From positions 1-42,632 of IMG/VR virus record IMGVR_UViG_3300049479_000105: a stretch of 42,632 nt of DNA. One strand, written 5' to 3'. Made by a program: the position numbers and the translations under genes. How positions within the stretch are numbered: the first letter of the stretch is position 1; each line of letters begins with the position of its first letter. Below the pieces are notes generated by a model, which saw only the letters and a program-made list of their open reading frames with translations, ran no database searches and was not told the DNA's origin. This document shows positions 5,518 to 12,371 of this stretch, piece by piece. The DNA is from a virus.

Positions 5518-7941
5518 CTACCAGATGTCAGCCTTGCTCAGCATCTCATTTAGTTCTTCCATGGTGCGATCATCGCTCGCGCGGGGATATGTTCCGACTG
5601 TCCCATTTGGGCCAAAAGCGTTGCCGTCACTGGTTTTTTGAATGGGACACACCTCTTCCAAAAGAGGCGGGTGTCCCATTCGTTTTGTTCCGGCGCCGTT
5701 TGAATGGGACACATCGGCATTTGAGCCTGCGGTGTCCCATTCGTCTTCCGTTCCAGTGCAAGGGTTTTGCTCTGAATGGGACACTTTTAAACCCTCTCCG
5801 CGCGTGTGTGAGAGAACAGCTTGGTAAACCATCGGAGCTTTACCCCCCTTTCCATTGGGACGCTCTTCTGCCACCAGCAAGCCCCGTTTAACCAGCCTGT
5901 CGAGGGCTTTACGTATCGCAGCCACAGAACCCCCCAGCAGGGGGTCTTGAACGAGCTGCTGGCGGCTGTACCAGCGTGGATAGCCCATACGTATCCGCTG
6001 GAGCACCTTGTCGGTCTGACTCGCAGGCGTGGTGTCCGCCTGATCCACCTCAGGGGTGTAATCCCGCAGCGAGTAGCTCAGGTCCTCTTCCTGCTTCATC
6101 AGGAGTTTGGTGCCACTGCGCCCGCAACGAGACTTTTCGATTGTGATCAGGCGACACTCCTGACCAAGATCACTCTGACCTTGCTGAGGTTTGGTCAGAC
6201 TCCATGTCTCACTGACTGCATCTCTGATAGCAGAAGTACCTCTAAAGCCTCCAGATTTATTCGCGTGGTGAATAATCATGATTGTTGTTGCTGGCCAAAG
6301 AACACCGTTATTTCTTGTAAGCCAGTACAAAGGACTGGCGAAATCGGATTTATTTTCATCAAAAGCTTTACCTCCAGAACACCCAATTAGAGAATCAATA
6401 ACTACCAAAGATGGCTTACGTTTTTTCATAAGATCTTGAAACTGTGCATAATACTGCAGAGACCAATCCGGTCTCAGTAGAGTTCTATTATCTAGCGGAT
6501 AATCGCACTCCTCAAGTTGCTCTACTAAGTCAGCAATAGGCTGGTCACCGTTAAGAATCACGACTCCACCCTGTTGCACAGGAACAGGTTTGCCTCTTAC
6601 TACGAACGGAGTGCCTTCCACAACATGTTTTGCCAAAGTCCACAACGCCATTGACTTACCATCCCCGCCAGCTCCGTAAACGATCACTACAGCCGGTTGA
6701 GGCAAAACATCAGGAATTAAGTAACTACGTTTAACAGCGTAATCCTTAATTGTATCCAGAGTTAATTCTCCAGGGCTTTCTTTATAGCCGACGTGATCGA
6801 CATAAACTTGTTCAAGTTTTGCTTGCTCTCTATAACCAGATTCGATAGCAATCTGGTTAAGTTCATAATTGCGCTTACCTGGATCCTCCAGCTCCATAGC
6901 AGCTGCAGTACGTTTCATGCTTTCTTCAAACGAAAGCTTCGGCTGTTGGATACGAACAACAGTGTCGCTTTCTGCAGCAGAAACAACCTTCCGCAGATCC
7001 TCCGAAAGCCACATGCGGCCCGGAAGCTGCTGATCCGCCATCCAGAACAGCGTGCCGAGGCTGACTGGTCCTTTGCGAAAGGACTTCCAGACCTCTTCAC
7101 AGGGGTTGCCGTCTGCCCAATCCTGAAAAAATTCGGGGTCTTCCGCAGACCACGCCGACCAAAGCGTCAAACCAAGGTCAGTTGGCAACTCCGAGTGGAT
7201 CGCCATCCCCACCTTCACCCAATGATCCCGGCTGCCATTGCCCTGCCCCGGAATCACCTTCAAGGCCGACTGGATGATCTCAGCCACCTCAGCTGGATCC
7301 CGATCCGAGAAATCCAGCGCCTTCCGGTTCTTAATGAAGCCACCGTCCTGGATCTCCTTACCGGCGTGATCCCGCATCTCCGCCAACAACCACTCAGGAG
7401 CGTCAGGAATCGCCTCCAAGTCCCCTTCAAAGCCGTATTGCCCTTCCGGTGCCTTCCCATCACTGGAGCCCGGATAAGCCCCGTAGATGACGCCCTGACG
7501 GCCCCAGAGCACCTCGTAACCAGCGCCGGTATCCGACAGCCCAAAACCCTTCACCGAGCCCCACAGAGCCTCAGGAACGCGGAACAGGTACTTCGCAGCG
7601 TTCGCTTTGGTCGAGGTAACGACTGGAGCACCCTCCAGCGAATCCCCCCACTTCTTTTTGAGACGGCTGAGATTCCGATCCACGTCGAGAATCACGAGTC
7701 CCATGCTGCGACCGCCGGTAAAGACGCCCACCGCCTGGAACACATCCGGCTTCCGCTCGATCTGGAGCGCCACGTCCGACGGCGCCATCACCTGATGGTG
7801 ACTGCGCTCTAGCGGTGTCTTGCCCTTTGAGATTTTCCCGGACTGGATCGCCTGACCCTTGGCGTAAATCGGCGCATACGCCATCCCCACAGGCAGCTGG
7901 CGCACAAAAGCCAGCAGGTCCTGCGTCTTACTTTGCGACAT
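5518..7941 (-). CDS. bifunctional primase-polymerase / AAA helicase replication protein
   Basis: 807-residue replication protein. Residues ~15-190 form an archaeo-eukaryotic-type prim-pol domain with the metal-binding DxD in LVILDVDRN (86-88). Residues ~215-305 resemble PriCT-2 (AEIIQSALKVIPGQGNGSRD...). Residues ~410-590 form a RecA/RepA-like helicase: Walker A GAGGDGKS (423-430), Walker B LVVIDS (512-517) and a sensor-like IMIIHHANKSGG (554-565). Residues ~640-710 look like a winged helix, and the last ~90 residues are low in complexity. It should lay primers and unwind DNA at the fork. The helicase segment (about 6240-6900) is visibly more AT-rich than the flanks, suggesting domain exchange. 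The DNA encoding the tail contains the six-box repeat array at 5598-5784. Confidence 0.88.
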   Translation of the reverse strand: MSQSKTQDLLAFVRQLPVGMAYAPIYAKGQAIQSGKISKGKTPLERSHHQVMAPSDVALQIERKPDVFQAVGVFTGGRSMGLVILDVDRNLSRLKKKWGDSLEGAPVVTSTKANAAKYLFRVPEALWGSVKGFGLSDTGAGYEVLWGRQGVIYGAYPGSSDGKAPEGQYGFEGDLEAIPDAPEWLLAEMRDHAGKEIQDGGFIKNRKALDFSDRDPAEVAEIIQSALKVIPGQGNGSRDHWVKVGMAIHSELPTDLGLTLWSAWSAEDPEFFQDWADGNPCEEVWKSFRKGPVSLGTLFWMADQQLPGRMWLSEDLRKVVSAAESDTVVRIQQPKLSFEESMKRTAAAMELEDPGKRNYELNQIAIESGYREQAKLEQVYVDHVGYKESPGELTLDTIKDYAVKRSYLIPDVLPQPAVVIVYGAGGDGKSMALWTLAKHVVEGTPFVVRGKPVPVQQGGVVILNGDQPIADLVEQLEECDYPLDNRTLLRPDWSLQYYAQFQDLMKKRKPSLVVIDSLIGCSGGKAFDENKSDFASPLYWLTRNNGVLWPATTIMIIHHANKSGGFRGTSAIRDAVSETWSLTKPQQGQSDLGQECRLITIEKSRCGRSGTKLLMKQEEDLSYSLRDYTPEVDQADTTPASQTDKVLQRIRMGYPRWYSRQQLVQDPLLGGSVAAIRKALDRLVKRGLLVAEERPNGKGGKAPMVYQAVLSHTRGEGLKVSHSEQNPCTGTEDEWDTAGSNADVSHSNGAGTKRMGHPPLLEEVCPIQKTSDGNAFGPNGTVGTYPRASDDRTMEELNEMLSKADIW
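5598..5784. repeat. six-box alternating 11-bp repeat array inside primase gene
   Basis: Five exact copies of GAATGGGACAC occur at 5640-5650 (+), 5671-5681 (-), 5702-5712 (+), 5732-5742 (-) and 5774-5784 (+), plus a 9/11 copy at 5598-5608 (-). Orientation alternates strictly. The start-to-start distances are 42, 31, 31, 30 and 42 bp, symmetric and close to whole helical turns. Adjacent pairs can fold into hairpins; 5640-5681 has an extra inner 6-bp stem. The boxes are translated in all three frames (VSHS, EWDT, RMGH, VCPI, NGTV), so the DNA and not the peptide is repeated. Possible roles are a replication origin or an operator array. Confidence 0.85.
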
Positions 7942-7969
7942 GTTAGAGTCTCACATGAGAATGTTGATC

Positions 7970-8003
7970 ACGCCCCCGCAGCTCAGCTGTAGGGGCGTTT
8001 TTT
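7970..8003 (+). terminator. rho-independent terminator
   Basis: ACGCCCC / GGGGCGT stem with an inner CAGCT/AGCTG pairing, then six T (7998-8003). It lies between the divergent primase and SSB-like genes and faces the plus strand, so it would stop plus-strand transcripts running antisense to primase before the next promoter. Confidence 0.75.
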
Positions 8004-8028
8004 CATGGTAGCCAGCCGGTCAAGCACG

Positions 8029-8037
8029 TGTTACTGT
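8029..8037 (+). promoter_or_regulatory. extended -10 promoter element (TGtTACTGT)
   Basis: TG-n-TACTGT lies 50 nt before the ATG of the ssDNA-binding candidate and 28 nt after the terminator T tract. No TTGACA-like -35 is visible. Confidence 0.5.
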
Positions 8038-8081
8038 GTAAGGCGTTGGCACTCCTGCCGACCACACCAAACACCTAAACC

Positions 8082-8663
8082 ATGGCCTTCCTTTCAAAGT
8101 CCGCATCTGCAAACGTCAACGGCGGCAACAGCGGCGGCGGCTACCTAAGCCTCAGCAAACTCCCCGATGGTGGATCCGTCCGCTTCGCCCTACTCACTGA
8201 CGAACCTCTGGAGTTCTACGAGGCCTGGGGTGCCGCCAACGGCGCTAACAAGCCCTTCCGCTTCGACTTCGAGCCCACCTACGAGGACGTGGTTGCCGAA
8301 ATGGGCGAGTTCGAGCCCCGCGAAGGACGCGGCGGCCCTGGAACAGCAGACGTGAAGTTCGCCATCGCCTGCCCGGTCTATAACTACGAGTCCGGCAAAG
8401 TCCAAGTCCTGCAAATCACCCAAAAGTCCATCTTGAAAGAGATCGACCAGATCTCTCAGATGGAGGATTACTCCAACCTGCTGGAGTGGGACTTCACCAT
8501 CAGCAAAAAGGGCAGCGGCCTCACCACCGAGTACACCGTCCGCCCAGTCCCCCGCAAAAAGGGCAGCCAAGAGCACATCGACGCCGCCTGGATCGAAGCC
8601 AAGGCTGAAGGTTTCGACATCACCCGTCTCCTCACCGGCGGCAATCCCTTCAAGGTTGGTTGA
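8082..8663 (+). CDS. probable ssDNA-binding protein
   Basis: 193-residue protein likely to coat single-stranded DNA during replication. After a Gly/Ser-rich leader it has LPDGGSVRFALLTDEPLEFY (~28-47), then a beta-rich core including ACPVYNYESGKVQVLQITQK (~95-115) and WDFTISKKGSGLTTEYTVRP (~136-157). This order, with a beta-strand carrying the KVQVLQIT-type segment and a later FTI-KKG-GL-TEY segment, is typical of phage OB-fold SSB proteins related in style to T4 gp32. The assignment is from pattern memory only. It is the first gene of the plus-strand replication unit, ahead of an exonuclease. ATGGCC start. Confidence 0.65.
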   Translation: MAFLSKSASANVNGGNSGGGYLSLSKLPDGGSVRFALLTDEPLEFYEAWGAANGANKPFRFDFEPTYEDVVAEMGEFEPREGRGGPGTADVKFAIACPVYNYESGKVQVLQITQKSILKEIDQISQMEDYSNLLEWDFTISKKGSGLTTEYTVRPVPRKKGSQEHIDAAWIEAKAEGFDITRLLTGGNPFKVG

Positions 8664-8666
8664 GTC

Positions 8667-8855
8667 ATGGATGCTTTTGAGCTACGACTCGATTTCACTC
8701 CCTATGAGTGGAAGGGTCCCGTTGTTGAAGTTTTAGACACGGCCGAAACAGTGGTCGTGAAACTACAAACCATCGAAGTGGCACCAGACCCTGTGCTTAT
8801 CGCCAAACTTACGGAACTAATTCTTAAACGCAAAGACAAAGACCAAGATCTCTAA
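8667..8855 (+). CDS. hypothetical protein, 62 aa
   Basis: Small acidic/hydrophobic protein starting MDAFELRLDFTPYEWKGPVV, 3 nt after the SSB-like gene and so surely in the same transcript. The end is helical and charged (LTELILKRKDKDQDL). It is followed directly by a terminator. No family recognised; being in the SSB transcript, it may assist recombination or replication. Confidence 0.65.
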   Translation: MDAFELRLDFTPYEWKGPVVEVLDTAETVVVKLQTIEVAPDPVLIAKLTELILKRKDKDQDL

Positions 8856-8862
8856 AACAACC

Positions 8863-8889
8863 AGCCTCGCCATTGCGCGGGGCTTTTTT
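8863..8889 (+). terminator. rho-independent terminator
   Basis: AGCCTCG / CGGGGCT 7-bp stem (one G-T pair), an 8-nt loop, then six T. It closes the SSB-like transcript. The next -10 element begins two bases after the T tract. Confidence 0.75.
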
Positions 8890-8890
8890 C

Positions 8891-8899
8891 TGGTACTAT
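8891..8899 (+). promoter_or_regulatory. extended -10 element (TGgTACTAT)
   Basis: TG-n-TACTAT immediately after the terminator and 28 nt before the ATG at 8922. If used, transcription begins near 8906, downstream of the alternative ATG at 8898, so 8922 would be the start. Confidence 0.55.
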
Positions 8900-8921
8900 G
8901 AGAGTGGGAAAAACTATTCAA

Positions 8922-9764
8922 ATGGCCTCCAATACGCAAGACACACTGGCATCACTGCGTAAATGGAGACTGGAGCAAGACAACTCAGGCCCCTTCCGGG
9001 TCTACCGGGACATCAATAACAACATCTACCATAGTGTTACACACATCCTAAAGGAGACTAGCGACAAAACCGGACTGGAACGCTGGGAAGCCCGCCTGGG
9101 ACCAGTCGAGGCAAGCTGCCAGCGCAACATCGCCGCAACACGCGGCAACATGGCCCATTCACAGGCTGAATACCTCCTCAAGACTGCCCAACAGCTGGCA
9201 CGTTCCACTGCAAACAAGCGCAACAGTATTCGCTGGGACGACAACGGCCTGGCCCGCATCCCGGTCCCCATCACGCAATGGGCACTCAAACGAGTTCGCC
9301 CGAATGTCCCCCGAGTTGGCTGGAGCGCAGCAGGCTACGCCAGGGGATTGTCTGACTGGATCGCCGATAACGTCACCGAGATTTTTGCCAGCGAATTTTC
9401 CATTCACCACCCAGCCGGCTTTGCTGGAACTTGTGACGCCTTGGTGGGCCTTAAAAATAATGAGCTGGTACTAGCGGACTGGAAGACCAGTGTGGGCCGC
9501 AAAACCAAGACCGACGAAGACGGACTGGAACGTCTACCACCGGGCCATTCATACATCGACCAGTGCGGAGCCTATTCACTGGGACTTAGCCACTTGACCG
9601 GACTAAGACCAACTGGAGCAGCCATCGTGTTGGCACGCCGCTGCGGCACCCCAAACATTCACACGATGACCCGAGCCGAGCTGGATCAAGCCGAGCAGTC
9701 TTTCCTGGAACGCTGCCACATGTACTTTGAAAATCTCCATTCACAGCTTCAAGCTGAAGCTTGA
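8922..9764 (+). CDS. PD-(D/E)XK exonuclease (RecB/Cas4-like)
   Basis: 280-residue nuclease. The catalytic core is E in ASEFSIHHPAGFAGTCDALV (~162-181) followed by ELVLADWKTS (~186-195), i.e. E...G-x-x-D...D-W-K-T, the usual order of RecB-like PD-(D/E)XK exonucleases. A C-terminal Q/Y motif (SYIDQCGAYSLGL) also fits. It probably resects DNA ends for phage recombination or replication, working with the SSB-like protein upstream. The start at ATG 8922 (MASNTQDTL) is preferred over the in-frame ATG 8898, which lies inside a probable -10 element. CCATTCA repeats occur within and after the gene. Confidence 0.82.
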   Translation: MASNTQDTLASLRKWRLEQDNSGPFRVYRDINNNIYHSVTHILKETSDKTGLERWEARLGPVEASCQRNIAATRGNMAHSQAEYLLKTAQQLARSTANKRNSIRWDDNGLARIPVPITQWALKRVRPNVPRVGWSAAGYARGLSDWIADNVTEIFASEFSIHHPAGFAGTCDALVGLKNNELVLADWKTSVGRKTKTDEDGLERLPPGHSYIDQCGAYSLGLSHLTGLRPTGAAIVLARRCGTPNIHTMTRAELDQAEQSFLERCHMYFENLHSQLQAEA

Positions 9765-9864
9765 TTTTTCATTCATGTTTAACATTCACCATTCATAAAC
9801 CGGGTCAATAAACGCCATTCATAACCAGACTGCGTAAAAGGCCATTCACTGGAACGGCCATTCA
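9737..9864 (+). repeat. cluster of CATTCA repeats
   Basis: Seven CATTCA copies in the same orientation within 127 bp, starting at 9738, 9770, 9783, 9790, 9816, 9843 and 9859; five are CCATTCA. Further copies occur inside the exonuclease gene (9156, 9401, 9546, 9656). This is the exonuclease 3' end and the 99-nt gap after it. The core GAATGG (reverse complement) is shared with the array at 5598-5784. Candidate protein-binding or origin region. Confidence 0.6.
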
Positions 9865-10058
9865 TGCTGTCTCAAGTGAGTCTCATGAGTCTCGCCGCTA
9901 CTGCGCTGGTACTGATCGGGGTTGGCCTGGCACTGCGGGCGCTGGTGTTGGTGGCACCGGACCGGGAGCCAGGGGGAGAGACTCTACCCTCCAGTTTGGG
10001 GCGTCTCAAGCCGTGTCGCTTGCGTCTCATCCATGGGGGCAAGAAAGGCTCCCGCTAG
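9864..10058 (+). CDS. possible small membrane protein, 64 aa
   Basis: A reading frame with an N-terminal hydrophobic helix (residues 6-31, LMSLAATALVLIGVGLALRA) and a basic C-terminus (CRLRLIHGGKKGSR). The frame contains repeated GTCTCA/GTCTCG sites at 9869, 9880, 9889, 10003 and 10024, and its 3' end overlaps the hairpin of a minus-strand terminator, so the sequence may be shaped by non-coding roles. It has no visible Shine-Dalgarno sequence. Treat as a tentative gene. Confidence 0.4.
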   Translation: MLSQVSLMSLAATALVLIGVGLALRALVLVAPDREPGGETLPSSLGRLKPCRLRLIHGGKKGSR

Positions 10059-10065
10059 GGGAGCC
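10041..10065 (-). terminator. minus-strand rho-independent terminator
   Basis: GGCTCCC / GGGAGCC 7-bp stem with a 5-nt loop. Read on the minus strand it is followed by TTTCTTG. It ends the two minus-strand genes 10073-10668. Confidence 0.6.
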
Positions 10066-10072
10066 AGTAAGG

Positions 10073-10483
10073 TCAGCCTGCAGACTTGGTGCGTTGCCTG
10101 TAACTGGCGCGAGGTTTGCCGGCATCGGCGCGAGGTTTGCGTGGAGCGCCTGCCGGTTTGCGTGTCGTGGGTGTTGTGCGCGCTTTTTTTGCACTTAATT
10201 TCAAGCCTGCTGGCACGAGATCACTGGGGCATGGTTCGCCGCCATTGCGAGCTTGGCACTGATTCCAGTATGGGATGACGGACTCCCAAAGCTCCCGGAT
10301 CCCTTCCTTGCCGTGCAACTGGTGCAGCCGCAGCAAATCACGCCACTCGATCTCTGAGAGGGTGGAACGTTCCGCGCAGTAGCGCAAATCTCGCAGTGCC
10401 CGTTTCTCCTGGCGCGTCATTTCCCGTTCAGCTTCCCGCTGATCTCGGGCAAGCTGCTGCCTTTCCTTCTGGCTGGCGAACAT
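10073..10483 (-). CDS. hypothetical basic protein, 136 aa
   Basis: The N-terminal half is a long charged helix (residues 4-40, RQQLARDQREAEREMTRQEK). The middle is globular (ESVIPYWNQCQARNGGEPCP) and the C-terminal 45 residues are Lys/Arg/Pro/Ala-rich (AKKARTTPTTRKPAGAPRKP), typical of a disordered nucleic-acid-binding tail. It is coupled by one base to the 61-residue gene upstream and ends before a minus-strand terminator. Function unknown; binding to DNA or RNA is a reasonable inference from charge. Confidence 0.65.
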   Translation of the reverse strand: MFASQKERQQLARDQREAEREMTRQEKRALRDLRYCAERSTLSEIEWRDLLRLHQLHGKEGIRELWESVIPYWNQCQARNGGEPCPSDLVPAGLKLSAKKARTTPTTRKPAGAPRKPRADAGKPRASYRQRTKSAG

Positions 10484-10668
10484 TAGCCCCGAACCTCCCA
10501 GCGCTCGATAACGTGCTGTATCAGCTCGCGGGTGTGCTGGTATCGGCGTGCCTGTTCGCCGTTGCCGGTGCGGTGGAGGTTAGCGGCTGCAGCCTGGAGA
10601 GCCTGCTCAATCCGCAGCCAGTGCTCTCCCGCAAGTGTGACCGTTACGGCCCGTGCTGGTGTTGTCAT
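10483..10668 (-). CDS. hypothetical protein, 61 aa
   Basis: Small helical protein (MTTPARAVTVTLAGEHWLRI..., ANLHRTGNGEQARRYQHTRE). It is the first gene of a two-gene minus-strand unit with its own extended -10 element 35 nt upstream (10698-10703). Its length and helices suggest a small dimeric regulator, but no family is recognised. Confidence 0.62.
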   Translation of the reverse strand: MTTPARAVTVTLAGEHWLRIEQALQAAAANLHRTGNGEQARRYQHTRELIQHVIERWEVRG

Positions 10669-10697
10669 GGTTCCCTATGGGTGAGGGTTACCCTGCG

Positions 10698-10703
10698 ACA
10701 GTA
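10698..10703 (-). promoter_or_regulatory. -10 element TACTGT (minus)
   Basis: TGc-TACTGT on the minus strand, 35 nt before the ATG at 10668; same hexamer as at 8032-8037 on the plus strand. Confidence 0.5.
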
Positions 10704-10741
10704 GCACCTAGCGCAAGGCTTGCCAGCTGGGGCTTATGTAG

Positions 10742-10747
10742 TATTGT
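10742..10747 (+). promoter_or_regulatory. -10 element TATTGT
   Basis: 34 nt before the ATG at 10776, forming a divergent pair with the minus-strand element at 10698. The same TATTGT precedes the gene at 11692. Confidence 0.45.
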
Positions 10748-10775
10748 GGGCGAGCACACCAAGGCACACCCTGCC

Positions 10776-11633
10776 ATGCAAACCACCACACCCAAAGCCA
10801 GCCCCGCTCTGCTGGAGCGTATTGATCGTCTCGCCGGAGCATCCGGCCACTGGCTGCTGATCCGAGACGGCGAACCCGAGCGCGATGGTTTCGGCTCCTG
10901 GCACCAGACCCCAGAGCGCCATCTCGAAACCTGCCTATCCGAGCACTGGCGCGGCGTCTCCCTAGGTTTCGTGCCCACCTACTGCAGCTGGAGCGATTAC
11001 GCCAGCACCGGCCTAGTGGGCAAGGCTAATTACAACGTGCTTACCGATCCGGCCAGCACACCCGATCCCCTAGGCGGCATCTTGACTGTTGGTTACGGCT
11101 GGAACGGGTCCGGCGTTGTGCTGGATCTGCTGCGGGTTCCGGCTGACGTCATTGAAACCGTTGAAGCGCTGGAGTCTTACCCGCTGATCTCTGAAGACGA
11201 GCACTCCACGCTGGAGCTTGAAGAGATCGACCGGGCCTGGCAAGACTGCTACGCGTCAGACTGGCGCGACGCAATCCGAGATCAGCTGGCTGCCTACTGT
11301 CCTATGGACGTGCTGGAGCGTAACGCTTACGGCCCGAGCACCGCGAAGTATTGGGCGGATGATCAGCTGGACTCCCTGCCCGATGATCAGCTCGAGCGCG
11401 ATCTGCTGGAGCTTTTCAACGCTTGCCGCGAAATGGCCGGCGAGGAATGGGAAGTGCAGGACCTTAGCACCGGCGCCTACATCAGACTGGAGCGGATCGC
11501 CGCAGGAATCGACCGCCTGGATCTCGTGGGGCTAACCGGCCTGGCACTGCTGCCGCTTGATCAGGAATGGCGCCGGGAGTCCTACCCGTGGCCGGACGGA
11601 TCTGTTGGAGCACTGGTCGCGCCACTTGCTTGA
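10776..11633 (+). CDS. hypothetical protein, 285 aa
   Basis: Large acidic soluble protein starting MQTTTPKASPALLERIDRLA. Features: a Trp/Gly-rich first third (GHWLLIRDGEPERDGFGSWH), a central Glu/Asp-rich helical part (ESYPLISEDEHSTLELEEID) and a long helical C-terminal half. No catalytic motif, signal or membrane segment is evident. A start codon further upstream would lie before the -10 element, so 10776 is chosen. It heads a short plus-strand unit with 11692 and 12028 and ends well before the next terminator. Unrecognised; probably an early or host-takeover protein. Confidence 0.68.
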   Translation: MQTTTPKASPALLERIDRLAGASGHWLLIRDGEPERDGFGSWHQTPERHLETCLSEHWRGVSLGFVPTYCSWSDYASTGLVGKANYNVLTDPASTPDPLGGILTVGYGWNGSGVVLDLLRVPADVIETVEALESYPLISEDEHSTLELEEIDRAWQDCYASDWRDAIRDQLAAYCPMDVLERNAYGPSTAKYWADDQLDSLPDDQLERDLLELFNACREMAGEEWEVQDLSTGAYIRLERIAAGIDRLDLVGLTGLALLPLDQEWRRESYPWPDGSVGALVAPLA

Positions 11634-11653
11634 CGGCTGGCACCTGCCGGCGC

Positions 11654-11659
11654 TATTGT
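11654..11659 (+). promoter_or_regulatory. -10 element TATTGT
   Basis: GGCGC-TATTGT, 38 nt before the ATG at 11692; the GGCGC flank recurs before other elements (19688, 21622, 39414). Confidence 0.45.
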
Positions 11660-11691
11660 TTCACACGAGACCCCACCCTAAGGCTCAAACC

Positions 11692-12024
11692 ATGGCAACA
11701 GTTCAGGATCTGCTGGCCTACGCCAGCCGCCACGCCACCATCAGACAACAGGATTACTTCGACCCTCGCTACGCCCGCGCTGATGAAGTGCGGGCCTGGC
11801 GCAACGATAAAAGCAAGCGCGACCGGCAGCGGCTGGCAGTTCTGCGCAGCTGGCCCGGACGCTGCCGCAGTGCCGAACCGCTTGTGCCTGGCACGTATTG
11901 GGGCACCCGGCTAGAGGTTACGGCTAGCGGTGAGATCGACTTTACCGCCTGCCAGTATCCGGGCCTAGAGGTCTGGCTTGCCGTGGCGGATTATTTCGAG
12001 CGTACCAATGTGGTGGAGGGCTGA
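11692..12024 (+). CDS. hypothetical protein, 110 aa
   Basis: Protein MATVQDLLAYASRHATIRQQ..., with a basic helical first half (VRAWRNDKSKRDRQRLAVLR) and a second half of probable beta structure (YWGTRLEVTASGEIDFTACQ). I used the ATG at 11692 because upstream residues overlap the previous gene in another frame. It is followed 3 nt later by the next gene. No known domain; a small nucleic-acid-binding protein is possible. Confidence 0.62.
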   Translation: MATVQDLLAYASRHATIRQQDYFDPRYARADEVRAWRNDKSKRDRQRLAVLRSWPGRCRSAEPLVPGTYWGTRLEVTASGEIDFTACQYPGLEVWLAVADYFERTNVVEG

Positions 12025-12027
12025 GCG

Positions 12028-12276
12028 ATGCTGGAAACTCTTACCGTTTGGGATGTTGAGCTTACCGATACGTTCGGCGGCGAGGCTAACTACAGCTGGG
12101 TGCGGCGCGATCAGCTGGCACTGCCCCAGGATGCCAGCCGTCGGCAGATTGTGACCGCTGCCAAGGCTGCACTGGGGCTGACAGGTTGCCGGTGCCGGAC
12201 GTTCGAGCACGGCGAGGGGTTCGAGCTTCGCCCGGTCGGATCGTGCACCGTGGCGTTTGTCTTGCCGTCTTATTGA
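12028..12276 (+). CDS. conserved phage hypothetical protein, 82 aa
   Basis: Begins MLETLTVWDVELTDTFGGEA, followed by NYSWVRR, a motif I recall from many unrelated phage and bacterial hypothetical proteins of this size (D-T-F/Y-G-G-E-A-N-Y-S-W). The rest is a short helix-rich domain with a Cys pair (TGCRCRTF). It is the last gene before a strong terminator, in one unit with 10776 and 11692. Function of the family is not known to me. Confidence 0.68.
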   Translation: MLETLTVWDVELTDTFGGEANYSWVRRDQLALPQDASRRQIVTAAKAALGLTGCRCRTFEHGEGFELRPVGSCTVAFVLPSY

Positions 12277-12298
12277 CTGGCACCCCTACCGATCAACG

Positions 12299-12324
12299 GC
12301 CCGGCCTTAGCGCCGGGCTTTTTT
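12299..12324 (+). terminator. rho-independent terminator
   Basis: GCCCGGC / GCCGGGC perfect 7-bp stem with a 6-nt loop and six T. Ends the 10776-12276 unit. Confidence 0.85.
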
Positions 12325-12339
12325 GTCGGCGCAGGAGGT

Positions 12340-12345
12340 TAGCAT
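12340..12345 (+). promoter_or_regulatory. -10 element TAGCAT, overlapping a possible mini-ORF
   Basis: TAGCAT lies 32 nt before the GTG of the small terminase gene. The same place holds AGGAGG (12333-12338) and a 6-codon reading frame ATG-GGG-CTA-ATG-GGT-TTG-TGA (12344-12364), an alternative reading of the signal. Confidence 0.4.
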
Positions 12346-12371
12346 GGGGCTAATGGGTTTGTGATCCTAAC

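Noticed and set aside
5598-5784. CRISPR array interpretation of the alternating repeats
   Set aside because: Repeats are only 11 bp, alternate in orientation and lie in a coding region; no cas genes and no uniform spacers.
6793-7812. 339-codon open frame on the plus strand, antisense to the primase gene
   Set aside because: Composition is Arg/His/Pro/Leu-rich as expected from the complement of a GC-rich gene; no ribosome site or domain, and the minus-strand protein is clearly real.
8898-8921. ATG at 8898 as start of the exonuclease gene
   Set aside because: It lies inside a probable extended -10 element directly after a terminator, and the ATG at 8922 begins a better N-terminus.
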